Below, one piece after another: positions 18,724 through 27,310 of a stretch of 64,000 nt of DNA. The position numbers and the translations under genes were made by a program. Numbering within the stretch: position 1 is the first letter of the stretch; the number at the start of each line of letters is the position of its first letter. Origin of the DNA: Tateyamaria sp. Alg231-49 (lineage in GTDB: Bacteria; Pseudomonadota; Alphaproteobacteria; Rhodobacterales; Rhodobacteraceae); the NCBI RefSeq assembly GCF_900143535.1, contig NZ_FRFA01000001.1, positions 462,387 through 526,386 of the forward strand, in the 5' to 3' direction. The notes under the pieces are model-generated. The model was not told the DNA's origin, made no database searches, and saw only the letters and a program-made list of their open reading frames with translations.

Positions 18724-19236
18724 GTGACTGATCTTACCATACGCAGCGCGACATTAGCGGATAATGCTGATGTCGCGCGCTTGTGCTGGGCCTATCGGGA
18801 TTTGTTGCTTGAGCGGTCGCACGCCTTTCCTCACGTCCTCGCTTCATATCTTGATCAACCCACTTATCGTGATTTGATCCAAGACCTACCGCGCATCCAT
18901 GCTCGTCCCACTGGCGACATCCTGTTGGCGTCCTTTGGAAATGAAGTCGTCGGGTGTGCGATGTATTACCCTCTCGCCACACCCGGCGTGACGGAAATCA
19001 AACGTGTTTACGTTGATACCGAAATCCGTGGCAGTGGTGCCGGGCGCGCGCTTGTGGGCGCCGCCATCGCGGCGGCGCGCAAAGATGGATATTCGCGCAT
19101 GGTGTTGGATACTATCACGCCTCTGACCCAAGCGATCGCGCTCCATGAACAGATGGGGTTCGCCCCTTGTGATCCGTTCTACGAGGTTGATCCGACCCAT
19201 GACCAATACCTCAGGTTTTACGACTACCCGCTTTGA
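18724..19236 (+). CDS. GNAT family N-acetyltransferase
   Basis: A 170-residue acyltransferase with the GNAT core: EIKRVYVDTEIRGSGAGRAL (acetyl-CoA loop) and YSRMVLDTITPLTQAIALHEQMGF. It starts with GTG 10 nt after the enolase stop, so it may be read through from eno. The 3' end overlaps the convergent FAD oxidoreductase gene by 13 bp. The substrate is unknown. Confidence 0.85.
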   Translation: MTDLTIRSATLADNADVARLCWAYRDLLLERSHAFPHVLASYLDQPTYRDLIQDLPRIHARPTGDILLASFGNEVVGCAMYYPLATPGVTEIKRVYVDTEIRGSGAGRALVGAAIAAARKDGYSRMVLDTITPLTQAIALHEQMGFAPCDPFYEVDPTHDQYLRFYDYPL

Positions 19237-20270
19237 AATCGGTCCGGGGTAAATGGCGCAGCCAATGCGCTCTGTGCATTACTCAGCGTCGCATTCATGA
19301 CTTGTGGGGCCAACAGTTCGGCAGTGATTGCCGCTAGCGTCACCCCCGAATGCATCACGGCCGCAAACAGACCCGCGGGCCCGCAGGCCCCTATGACCGG
19401 TAATCCGTCTTGCGGCACAGGACGCGCGGCCAACATCACGCGGTCCCAAACCAGCGGGTGATCGGGCAGCATGGATTGAAGCCGGACCAATGCCGCGTCC
19501 GCGAGCAGGTCAGGACGCGTTGTAATCTCCTCGGTATCGTCGCCTTGGTGGTTGGCGGCAGTGGGTGCCCAGATATGGCCCTGCGCGTCCTGCCGCACTT
19601 CCTGCCCCGGCGTGACAAGGATGTGCTGCATCAGTTGTGGAACAGGTGCTGTGCGCAGCATCAGACCGGGACGCTCCAGCATCGGCAAGTTCACACCCAC
19701 TGTGCTCAAAATCGACGGACTGCCAGTCCCGGCGGCCACGACGACCCGGTCGGCTGGGATCAGACCCTGTGCCGTTTCAACGCCAGTGACGGTATCCCCG
19801 GACGTTGCGATGCCTTTCACATGCACGCCCGTGATCCGACGCACGCCCGACAACAACGCTTCGACCACTTGGGCGGGCGCGGCCACCCCTTCCTGTGCAA
19901 AACGCAATGCACGTTCGGGTGCTTGGATGTTTGGTTCGAGTGCAGCAAACCCTTGTGCGTCGACCTCCTCAACATTGTAGCCTATCGTGGAAAGCCTATC
20001 CCGTTGGGCGTCAAAGGCGTCGCCTGTCTCTTCCCAGCACAGACACCCTGACCACGTGACATGCCCGCCCAATCGCTTCCACGCATCAAGGCCAGCCGCG
20101 CGCAAGACAAAGTGGTCGTCGTTCAGATAGAAGCTGGCGTTGATCCATCCAAAGGAAGCCGGCGTTGCCCCTCCTGCGCCCTCGATCACCGTAACGCGCG
20201 CCCCCACTTCGCCCAATCGATGCGCAAGCGTTGCCCCGATGATGCCTCCGCCGATGATCACCACATGCAT
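19224..20270 (-). CDS. FAD-dependent oxidoreductase (DAO/DadA-like)
   Basis: A 348-residue flavoprotein. The N-terminal dinucleotide-binding motif VIIGGGIIGATLAHRLGE is followed by an acidic strand end (VIEGAG), and the C-terminal DAO segment has GLPVIGACGPAGLFAAVMHSGVTLA. The family oxidises amino acids or amines such as D-amino acids or glycine derivatives. At 348 residues it is shorter than DadA (about 415) and closer to the glycine oxidase type. It is divergent from the cupin gene with 40 bp between starts. Confidence 0.87.
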   Translation of the reverse strand: MHVVIIGGGIIGATLAHRLGEVGARVTVIEGAGGATPASFGWINASFYLNDDHFVLRAAGLDAWKRLGGHVTWSGCLCWEETGDAFDAQRDRLSTIGYNVEEVDAQGFAALEPNIQAPERALRFAQEGVAAPAQVVEALLSGVRRITGVHVKGIATSGDTVTGVETAQGLIPADRVVVAAGTGSPSILSTVGVNLPMLERPGLMLRTAPVPQLMQHILVTPGQEVRQDAQGHIWAPTAANHQGDDTEEITTRPDLLADAALVRLQSMLPDHPLVWDRVMLAARPVPQDGLPVIGACGPAGLFAAVMHSGVTLAAITAELLAPQVMNATLSNAQSALAAPFTPDRFQSG

Positions 20271-20310
20271 GGCACTTGTCCTCCGTTTGCGCCCACCCTA
20301 CCGTTGCCCC

Positions 20311-20727
20311 ATGACGGCACAAGAGATCATCGACCACCTTGGCCTTTCGCCTCACCCGGAGGGCGGTCACTACCGCCAGACATGGGTAGGATCAGGCGAT
20401 GGGCGACCCTGCGGTACCTGCATCTACTTTCTGTTGGCCGACTGCGAATCCAGCCACTGGCACAAGGTTGATGCAACCGAGATCTGGTTGTTCCATTCCG
20501 GCGCTCCTTTGGTTTTGTCGCTCAGCGGTACCCATGAAGGCCCGGCGGTGGATCATATCCTGACCCCCGATCTGAGCGCGGGAGCACCGCAGATCATTGT
20601 GCCTGAAGGGCATTGGCAGGCGGCGCGCAGCACCGGGGCATATACGCTTGTCTCTTGCACAGTCTCGCCGGGTTTCCAGTTCGAAGGTTTTACGCTGGCT
20701 CCACCCGGGTTCGATATACCGCGATGA
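20311..20727 (+). CDS. Cupin domain protein, DUF985 family
   Basis: A 138-residue single-domain cupin. Visible signatures are LGLSPHPEGGHYRQTW, IYFLLADCESSHWHKVDATEIWLFH with the metal-ligand His and Glu positions, and SCTVSPGFQFEGFTL. DUF985 members adopt the RmlC-like jelly roll and their reaction is unknown. I chose the ATG at 20311; the longer frame from 20140 shadows the oxidoreductase gene. A short frame overlaps its stop. Confidence 0.85.
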   Translation: MTAQEIIDHLGLSPHPEGGHYRQTWVGSGDGRPCGTCIYFLLADCESSHWHKVDATEIWLFHSGAPLVLSLSGTHEGPAVDHILTPDLSAGAPQIIVPEGHWQAARSTGAYTLVSCTVSPGFQFEGFTLAPPGFDIPR

Positions 20728-20798
20728 CCCATCAGACGGTCCTGTCTGCCCTGCCCTCTGAAACCAAGGTGGCGCTAACGGAAATGCGTGTGCTATAG
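20724..20798 (+). pseudogene. Short 24-codon frame, possible 5' remnant of a membrane desaturase gene
   Basis: An ATG overlapping the cupin stop (ATGA) opens 24 codons, MTHQTVLSALPSETKVALTEM and three more, ending in TAG. The pattern 'x-H-x-x-x-L-x-x-L-x-x-E-x-(K/R)-x-x-L-T' resembles the N-termini of bacterial fatty-acid-desaturase-like proteins, which would then continue into membrane helices that are absent here. It may be a truncated leftover or a meaningless short frame. Confidence 0.25.
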
Positions 20799-20863
20799 AC
20801 CAACGCGTCTGGGTCATTGGCGCACCTCAATTTCCCTCCCCAAGGCACAGCGCCATACGAAGT

Positions 20864-21988
20864 TTACGGCAGACTAAGCACGCGGTTTGGAGCGCTGAGC
20901 GTGCCGCCACCCACAGCCGCCCGCACGCCCGTTGTCCCGGGACAGGACGTTGGCATTCCGCGCGCCACGCGGACCGCCAGATAGGCAAAGGCTTGCGCTT
21001 CGAGCATATCCCCATCAAGGCCAACCGCCTCAACCGGTTTCACAGGGCAATCAAGCGACACCTCAAGCATCTTCATCAAAACCGGGTTTTGACGCCCGCC
21101 ACCGGTCACCAGAACGGATGTGGGTGGACTGGGGCAATGCTGCATCGCTTCGGCGACCCCTGCGGCGCACATGGCCGTCAGGGTGGCAGCGGCGTCAGGA
21201 TCACTCAGTTCCCGCACGAGCCCAACCATCTCGGCAAAGTCATTTCGATCCAACGACTTGGGCGGCATACGTGCAAAGAACGGCTCAGCCAGAAACAACT
21301 CAAGTGCGCCTTCTTCAACGGTGCCACTTGAGGCAAGTGCACCGTCCTTGTCATAGGGCTGACCCAGGCGCGACAGCATAAGATCGTTCAGCGGCGCATT
21401 GGCAGGGCCCGTGTCAAAGGCCAGCAGCGCACCGTTCTCTTCGGGCGCATCTCGTGTCGGATCGACCCAAGTGATGTTGCCCACCCCGCCGAGGTTCAGA
21501 AAGGCGACAGGCACCTCAGCCCCAATCCATTTGGCGCAGGCAAAGTGAAAGAACGGGGCAAGCGGCGCACCCTCACCGCCCAGTTCCACGTCTGCCGAGC
21601 GGAAATCCCAAACGACAGGTGTTTGAAGCGCATCCGCCAATGCGGCCCCGTCCCCTAGTTGCAGCGTGCCCTGAAGGCGCGGAGCATGCGCGACAGTCTG
21701 GCCATGAAAGCCAACCAGATCGATATCTTCAAAGTCGGACAACAGCCCGACATGCGCGGACATCACGACCTCAAGCGCCGGCTCCAGTGTCGGCCCAGCC
21801 CATTGGCCCAACGCGGCGCGCAAAACGTCCTGTTCGGCCGCGTCATAAGTGCGATAGCCGCTTGGCCCAAAGCCAGAAATGCTGACGCCGTCTGTCTCAA
21901 GAACAGCCGCATCCACGCCGTCAAGCGACGTCCCTGACATTGCCCCCAAGGCACGGATAACCGTCCCTTTGTCTTTGACCCTTTCCAT
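20864..21988 (-). CDS. anmK: Anhydro-N-acetylmuramic acid kinase
   Basis: This cytoplasmic peptidoglycan-recycling enzyme cleaves the 1,6-anhydro ring of anhydroMurNAc and phosphorylates it to MurNAc-6-phosphate. It has 374 residues. Signatures: [15 protein letters not shown] (phosphate loop), GFHGQTVAH with the catalytic-region His, [26 protein letters not shown] and [13 protein letters not shown] chose the ATG at 21988 with AAGG elements upstream; the frame opening at 22063 would overlap the tyrS leader. It is divergent from tyrS. Confidence 0.95.
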   Translation of the reverse strand: MERVKDKGTVIRALGAMSGTSLDGVDAAVLETDGVSISGFGPSGYRTYDAAEQDVLRAALGQWAGPTLEPALEVVMSAHVGLLSDFEDIDLVGFHGQTVAHAPRLQGTLQLGDGAALADALQTPVVWDFRSADVELGGEGAPLAPFFHFACAKWIGAEVPVAFLNLGGVGNITWVDPTRDAPEENGALLAFDTGPANAPLNDLMLSRLGQPYDKDGALASSGTVEEGALELFLAEPFFARMPPKSLDRNDFAEMVGLVRELSDPDAAATLTAMCAAGVAEAMQHCPSPPTSVLVTGGGRQNPVLMKMLEVSLDCPVKPVEAVGLDGDMLEAQAFAYLAVRVARGMPTSCPGTTGVRAAVGGGTLSAPNRVLSLP

Positions 21989-22080
21989 GGCCTTTTCCTT
22001 TGCTCGCCTGCCCCTTATAGACAGCGCCACGCCCGCTGATGTGCTTGCAGAGTGGGCCAGCACCGCCGCAAGGACAAGCT

Positions 22081-23322
22081 ATGACATACACGCCCCGATC
22101 CGATTTCCTGCACGTGATGCAATCGCGTGGGTTTCTGGCCGACTGCACTGACCTGCAGGGCCTTGATGAAACTCTGCTGAAAGGATCACACCCGGCCTAT
22201 ATCGGCTTTGATGCGACGGCCAAGTCGTTGCACGTGGGGTCATTGATTCAGATCATGATGTTGCGCTGGTTCCAGAAGACGGGGCACAAGCCGATCACCC
22301 TGATGGGCGGTGGGACAACCAAGGTGGGCGATCCGTCTTTCCGTGCCGACGAACGCCCCCTGCTGGGCCCCGAGCAGATCGACGCCAACATCGCGGGCAT
22401 CAAGCAGGTGTTCTCTGCCTATATCGATTATGATGCAGGCGCGCAGATGCTGAACAATGCAGAGTGGCTGGACGGTCTGAACTACCTCGATTTCCTGCGT
22501 GACATTGGGCGGCATTTTTCGATCAACCGGATGCTGAGCTTTGAAAGCGTGAAGTCCCGGCTGGACCGCGAACAATCCCTGTCCTTCCTCGAATTCAACT
22601 ACATGATCCTGCAAGCCTATGATTTCATGGAGCTTCACCGCCGATACGGTTGCATCCTGCAAATGGGCGGCAGCGATCAATGGGGCAATATCGTCAACGG
22701 CATCGACCTGACCCGCCGCGTGATTGAAGGCGAAGTGTTTGGCCTGACATCCCCTCTGTTGACCACGTCGGACGGCAAAAAGATGGGCAAATCGCAGTCT
22801 GGCGCTGTCTGGCTGAACGCAGATATGCTCTCGCCTTACGAATTCTGGCAATTCTGGCGCAACACCACGGATGCGGATGTCGGGCGGTTCCTGAAACTCT
22901 ATACTGAGTTGCCCCTGGACGAGTGTGAGAAACTGGGCGCACTTGAGGGGTCCGAAATCAACGAGGCCAAAGTGCGGCTTGCGACCGAAGTCACCAGCCT
23001 TTTGCACGGAGAACAAGCTGCGCAGGCGGCAGCAGACACTGCGCGCGATGTGTTTGAAAAGGGCGGCGTCGGGGACGATCTTCCAACGCTCACATTGAAC
23101 GCGGCGGATGTCGGCGATGGTATCTCCATTGTGCAACTCATCGTCAAATCAGGCCTCGCTGGGTCCGGCAAAGAGGCCAAGCGCCTGATCTCGGAAGGTG
23201 GCGCCCGGTTGAATGACGCTCCGCTGAGCAACGCAGGCCTGATGATCGACGCAGATGCGCTGACCTCACCCATCAAACTCTCTGCAGGCAAGAAGCGACA
23301 CGCCTTGGTGCAACTGGGCTAG
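22081..23322 (+). CDS. tyrS: Tyrosine-tRNA ligase
   Basis: A class I aminoacyl-tRNA synthetase of 413 residues that charges tRNA-Tyr. Visible signatures: [20 protein letters not shown] (HIGH-like HVGS), [32 protein letters not shown] (KMSKS loop as KMGKS), and a C-terminal S4 RNA-binding domain ([16 protein letters not shown]). AAGGAC precedes the ATG at 22081, favouring it over the in-frame 22039 start. It converges on lpxB. Confidence 0.97.
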   Translation: MTYTPRSDFLHVMQSRGFLADCTDLQGLDETLLKGSHPAYIGFDATAKSLHVGSLIQIMMLRWFQKTGHKPITLMGGGTTKVGDPSFRADERPLLGPEQIDANIAGIKQVFSAYIDYDAGAQMLNNAEWLDGLNYLDFLRDIGRHFSINRMLSFESVKSRLDREQSLSFLEFNYMILQAYDFMELHRRYGCILQMGGSDQWGNIVNGIDLTRRVIEGEVFGLTSPLLTTSDGKKMGKSQSGAVWLNADMLSPYEFWQFWRNTTDADVGRFLKLYTELPLDECEKLGALEGSEINEAKVRLATEVTSLLHGEQAAQAAADTARDVFEKGGVGDDLPTLTLNAADVGDGISIVQLIVKSGLAGSGKEAKRLISEGGARLNDAPLSNAGLMIDADALTSPIKLSAGKKRHALVQLG

Positions 23323-23394
23323 CACTTTGCCCTGCTCGGGCCTGAACTGGCGGGCATTCAATTACGTAATGCGCCTGGGGTGTGTTTTATTAGA

Positions 23395-24558
23395 TCACAG
23401 TCGGTCCAGAACGGCCCGCGCCGCACGCACCCCGGGATCCTCGCCGCCGCGTCCCAATAAATCCATGGTCTGTTCCATGGCCTCGGCTTGAACAGATGGA
23501 TCTGCCAGCAGCCCTTCCATCGCGGTGCGCACGTTGTCAGCCGTAAAGTCAAAGCCAATCAATTCAGGCACAACGCGGCTGTCCGTTACAAGGTTAACCA
23601 AACAGGTCGTATCGGTGATGAGCATGCGTGGGATGATGATGCGGCTCAACCAGTTGAGATCGAACGCGCTGACCATCGGTGTCCCGGCAGCGGCCAGTTC
23701 AAGCGCGACGGTGCCGGATGTGGCAAGAGCCACGTCGGCTGCCGCAAAGGCCGCGCGTTTGGTGGCCTGAGCGGTTTCGCTGTCCATTCCGCGAATATCG
23801 ATGATATGCGCCGGGACTGGCCAATCCTTGACCAACGCCTGCACTGCGTCGGCAACGGCTGGGGCGGCGGGCACGATCATGCGCATGTCTGGATTGCTTT
23901 TCGCCAGCGCACCCAGCACCTCGCCAAAAACAGGGCCCATGCGTGCCACTTCACCCCGTCTCGATCCCGGCAAAACCAGAACCAGCGGGTCCGCATCGGC
24001 AAGCCCATGTTCTGCACGAAAGACCGCGCATTCATCAGCAGTTGCGCGAAGAGCATTCGCCGCCGGGTGCCCGACAAAATCACAAGCCATGCCTTCGGCT
24101 TCCATATAGGGCGGCTCGAACGGGAACAGCGCCAGCACATGATCAATCATCCGTGCCATTTTCTTGGCCCGCCCCGGACGCCACGCCCACACGGTTGGGG
24201 CCACGTAATGCACTGTGCGGATGTCGCTGCCCGCTTTGACCAGTTTGGCCACACGCAGGCAAAAATCGGGGCTGTCGATGGTGATCAGAACATCTGGTTG
24301 TTGCCCGATCACGGCGTCAGCTGTCTCTGCGATCCGGCGCTTGAGATGAAAGTACTTGGGCAAGACTTCGGCGATACCCATAAGGCTCAGTTCAGACATA
24401 TCAAACTGGCTGGTCATCCCTTGCGCTTCCATCAGCGGACCACCGATGCCTGCAAATACAACATCGGGGCGCAACTGCTTGAGCCCCGCCATCAAAGCAG
24501 CCCCAAGGGCATCACCAGAGGGCTCTCCGGCCACAAGAAAGACCTTTAGTGCACCCAC
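23395..24558 (-). CDS. lpxB: Lipid-A-disaccharide synthase
   Basis: A GT19 glycosyltransferase at the inner membrane that joins UDP-2,3-diacylglucosamine to lipid X to make the tetraacyl disaccharide core of lipid A. It has 387 residues. Signatures include VFLVAGEPSGDALGA, FAGIGGPLMEAQG, YVAPTVWAWRPGRA, LVLPGSRRGEV and the C-terminal SGTVALELAAAGTPMVSAF. It starts with GTG and overlaps the lpxI stop by 13 bp. It is the last gene of the lipid A cluster. Confidence 0.96.
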   Translation of the reverse strand: MGALKVFLVAGEPSGDALGAALMAGLKQLRPDVVFAGIGGPLMEAQGMTSQFDMSELSLMGIAEVLPKYFHLKRRIAETADAVIGQQPDVLITIDSPDFCLRVAKLVKAGSDIRTVHYVAPTVWAWRPGRAKKMARMIDHVLALFPFEPPYMEAEGMACDFVGHPAANALRATADECAVFRAEHGLADADPLVLVLPGSRRGEVARMGPVFGEVLGALAKSNPDMRMIVPAAPAVADAVQALVKDWPVPAHIIDIRGMDSETAQATKRAAFAAADVALATSGTVALELAAAGTPMVSAFDLNWLSRIIIPRMLITDTTCLVNLVTDSRVVPELIGFDFTADNVRTAMEGLLADPSVQAEAMEQTMDLLGRGGEDPGVRAARAVLDRL

Positions 24559-25442
24559 AAGAACATCCCCGCCCGATCAAGGATCCGGCGGACCTCTGCC
24601 ATGTTCAGAACCATCACCCCGCCTGCGGCAATCACAATCCCATCCAATCCGGCGCGTGCCGCGCACTTAACTGTGTCGGGCCCAATGGTTGGCAGATCAA
24701 CCCGGAGGTCCTGCCCCGGCTTGGGCGCCTTGAATAAAAAACCACCTTCGCGGTTGGGCGCGTCCGGGTCAGACCGCCAATTGGCTGCGCTGTCCAGCGC
24801 CTCTCCGGCCAAGTCAGCTGTCGCGCCAAACGGGTTATCCTCGAGAACGGCACCGTCTGCATCGGCCACAAGGTCAGACAGCATCGCGTCTGTCCCTCGC
24901 GCATCTTCTCGGGCGATCACGTGGCCTGCCCGCATAACGCAGGCTTGACCAAGGTCAGCCTGTCCCTGCGCCCCGGACACAGCCTGTGCTGCGGGCAACG
25001 CTGCACCCACATCTGGGCCCGGTTGAACGGCGCCGATCATGCCCGCCTTTGGCAGCAGATCTGGTGCGAGATCATGGGCTGCGCGCACTGTGACACCAGC
25101 GGTTTCAAACAAACCAACGACCGCGCGCAGGGCCCTGTCTTCTCCCCCTGCGACAGCGGCGGCAAGGACCGGGACCATCGGTGCAGTGGCGGCATCAATC
25201 TGGGCAGGGTCAATTTCGGGGCGGGTGATGGCCCCGCAAAAGCATACCTCTGCCACGCCGTGGGCGCGCAGCTGCTCAAGAAAACCACCCAAATGCTCAA
25301 TACGAAACCAGATATCTACATCCAGGTGATCCGGGTCGTGCCCTTGAAGGGCGCAGATTAATGGTGGTGTTTCCTGCGCTGCGGCCACAGCGCCTGGAAG
25401 CGCCCCGCGCCCTACTATCAGGGCAAGGTTTGCCTGAGGCAT
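24546..25442 (-). CDS. lpxI: UDP-2,3-diacylglucosamine pyrophosphatase LpxI
   Basis: This 298-residue DUF1009-type enzyme replaces LpxH in most alphaproteobacteria. It hydrolyses UDP-2,3-diacylglucosamine to lipid X and UMP. Visible blocks are LALIVGRGALPGAVA, FCGAITRPEID, GKxxVVRAG-like VMRAGHVIAREDARGTDAML, and a C-terminal VDLPTIGPDTVKCAARAGLDGIVI region. The ATG at 25442 overlaps the lpxA stop (TGATG); a TTG three bases earlier is less likely. The position between lpxA and lpxB supports the role. Confidence 0.95.
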   Translation of the reverse strand: MPQANLALIVGRGALPGAVAAAQETPPLICALQGHDPDHLDVDIWFRIEHLGGFLEQLRAHGVAEVCFCGAITRPEIDPAQIDAATAPMVPVLAAAVAGGEDRALRAVVGLFETAGVTVRAAHDLAPDLLPKAGMIGAVQPGPDVGAALPAAQAVSGAQGQADLGQACVMRAGHVIAREDARGTDAMLSDLVADADGAVLEDNPFGATADLAGEALDSAANWRSDPDAPNREGGFLFKAPKPGQDLRVDLPTIGPDTVKCAARAGLDGIVIAAGGVMVLNMAEVRRILDRAGMFLWVH

Positions 25443-26230
25443 CAACGCGGTGTCAGGAACGACCGGTCGCTGTCGCCCATTACGAATGCCACGATCTCGC
25501 GCACATATTCGCTCTCGGATTCCTTGCCTAGTCGTTCGGCGCGATCGTGGAAGGTTCCATCACCTTGGGCCAACATCTGAAACGCCGCACGCAGGGCCGT
25601 GATATCGCCGCGCGCAACCCCACGCCGTTTGAGGCCGACAAGGTTCAGCCCATCCAATTCGCCCCGCGGGGCTTGCACGAGACCGTAAGGGATCACGTCG
25701 TTCGTCACCATTGTCACAGCGCCAATGATGGCCCCGCGTCCGATGCGCACAAATTGGTGAATACCGGACAATCCGCCGATGATCACATCATCCTCAAGCA
25801 CGCAATGCCCGGCAACGGCGGCCGAATTGACCACAATCACCCGGTCGCCAATTTGGGCGTCGTGGGCCACATGACAACCAGCCATGAACAGACCGTCGTC
25901 GCCGACCTTGGTCACACCGCCGCCCCCGGCCGTGCCACCATTCATGGTGACATGTTCGCGAATTCGATTGCGCTTGCCGATGACCAGAGTGCTGGCCTCA
26001 CCTTTGAACTTGAGATCCTGCGGCACCTCACCGATCACCGCAAATGAGAACACAATTGTGCCCTCGCCAATCTGTGTGTGTCCCGTGACAACGACATGGC
26101 TCTTAAGAACCACGTCCGCGGCGACCACAACATTCGAACCGATCACACAAAACGGACCGATTTCGGCACTGGGGTCAATCTGTGCGCCGTCTTCGATAAC
26201 GGCAGAGGGGTGGATGCCCAGGGTGCTCAT
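25442..26230 (-). CDS. lpxA: UDP-N-acetylglucosamine O-acyltransferase LpxA
   Basis: The first committed step of lipid A synthesis: transfer of a hydroxyacyl chain from ACP to the 3-OH of UDP-GlcNAc. The 262-residue length is standard. The left-handed beta-helix hexapeptide repeats are clear (for example [35 protein letters not shown]), with the catalytic His in HVAHDAQIG and the NxVGLxRRG segment as NLVGLKRRG. Its ATG overlaps the fabZ stop by 4 bp. Confidence 0.96.
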   Translation of the reverse strand: MSTLGIHPSAVIEDGAQIDPSAEIGPFCVIGSNVVVAADVVLKSHVVVTGHTQIGEGTIVFSFAVIGEVPQDLKFKGEASTLVIGKRNRIREHVTMNGGTAGGGGVTKVGDDGLFMAGCHVAHDAQIGDRVIVVNSAAVAGHCVLEDDVIIGGLSGIHQFVRIGRGAIIGAVTMVTNDVIPYGLVQAPRGELDGLNLVGLKRRGVARGDITALRAAFQMLAQGDGTFHDRAERLGKESESEYVREIVAFVMGDSDRSFLTPR

Positions 26231-26691
26231 GCGGCGGGCAGGTCCATCATCGCTGTGAATTCAGCTTCACAGGCCATATCGCCCTCCACTTCTGCCACAC
26301 CTGAAAACTTCCAGACCTTGCCGCCGGGCTTGCCGCGCGTTGTTGTCAATTTGAGTTCCAAAACATCACCGGGGACCACCATGCGGCGGAATTTGCATTT
26401 GTCGATGGCCATAAAATACACCAGCATATTCTTGTCTGCCATATCAAGGGCGGTGCCGACCATAACGGCAGCAGTCTGCGCCATCGCCTCGATGATTGTC
26501 ACGCCGGGCATGATCGGCTTTTCAGGGAAATGGCCCTGAAAATGGGGTTCGTTCATGGTGACATTTTTGATGCCAGTTGCTGATTGATACCCTTCGATAT
26601 CAACCACCTTGTCTACCAGAAGGAAGGGATATCGGTGCGGCAGAATGCGTTGGATCAGTGCAATATCTGCAGTCTTCATCTCGGTCGACAT
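26227..26691 (-). CDS. fabZ: 3-hydroxyacyl-[ACP] dehydratase FabZ
   Basis: A hot-dog fold dehydratase of fatty acid elongation, 154 residues. Motifs include [41 protein letters not shown] with the catalytic His and Glu, and [13 protein letters not shown] chose the ATG at 26691; the frame to 26913 shadows the ompH gene. It stands directly before lpxA, balancing fatty acid and lipid A synthesis. No lpxD gene lies between ompH and fabZ, unlike the gammaproteobacterial order. Confidence 0.95.
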   Translation of the reverse strand: MSTEMKTADIALIQRILPHRYPFLLVDKVVDIEGYQSATGIKNVTMNEPHFQGHFPEKPIMPGVTIIEAMAQTAAVMVGTALDMADKNMLVYFMAIDKCKFRRMVVPGDVLELKLTTTRGKPGGKVWKFSGVAEVEGDMACEAEFTAMMDLPAA

Positions 26692-26764
26692 TTGGCAAGG
26701 GCCTTGTTTTAAGAGCTGTTGTTTCTCTGTGCCTATCAAGGGCGACGAAAGGGAGCAAGCACCG

Positions 26765-27307
26765 CTAGTCCTTTGCACTTTCGGTGCCGTCGCCAAGCGC
26801 GAAATTGATCCGCGCAATGGCGGTGTCAGTGATATCGAAGGCATTGGCGCTAATGAATACACTGCGCTGTTCCAGGACAATGCCCGCCCCAGACTCGAGC
26901 ATGATTGCCTCAAGAATCGGCAGGGCCACTGTCAGGAACCGGTCTCGGTTGCTTTCAAGTTCAGAGGCGATGTCGCCACTCTTGGCCTCGCGCTCTCGTC
27001 GGATTGCCTGAACACGGGCATCAAAGGCGTCCGCCAGTGCGCGAAACTCCTCAGCCTCCATCTCAGAGCGTTGCTCCGTCAACGCCGCTTCTTCCTTTTC
27101 AAGCTGTTCTTCAATCGTGCGGTTTTCTTCGGCCAGACTGGCGGATCGCGCCTCAACTTCCTGAAGAACACGTTGGCCAAAAGCGCTTTCGCGATACAGC
27201 CGTTCACTGTCTATGGTGAGAATTGGGCTGCGCATGTTTTGCGCAGCGGCACTGTTCGCACCTGCCAGAGCGAGTACTACACACAACCACCGCAGCCACT
27301 GTCCCAT
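26765..27307 (-). CDS. OmpH/Skp family periplasmic chaperone
   Basis: A 180-residue exported protein with a signal peptide (hydrophobic 5-14, cleavage near ANSAAAQ, about residue 22) and a long charged coiled-coil (about 55-130, rich in Glu/Arg/Ala), the tentacle design of Skp chaperones that escort outer-membrane proteins to BamA. It begins 3 nt after the bamA stop, the conserved bamA-skp arrangement, which supports the assignment despite low sequence conservation in this family. Confidence 0.88.
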   Translation of the reverse strand: MGQWLRWLCVVLALAGANSAAAQNMRSPILTIDSERLYRESAFGQRVLQEVEARSASLAEENRTIEEQLEKEEAALTEQRSEMEAEEFRALADAFDARVQAIRREREAKSGDIASELESNRDRFLTVALPILEAIMLESGAGIVLEQRSVFISANAFDITDTAIARINFALGDGTESAKD

Positions 27308-27310
27308 CCG

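Noticed and set aside
23488-24549. 353-codon plus-strand frame opposite lpxB
   Set aside because: Antisense to a well-conserved gene; His/Arg-rich shadow composition.
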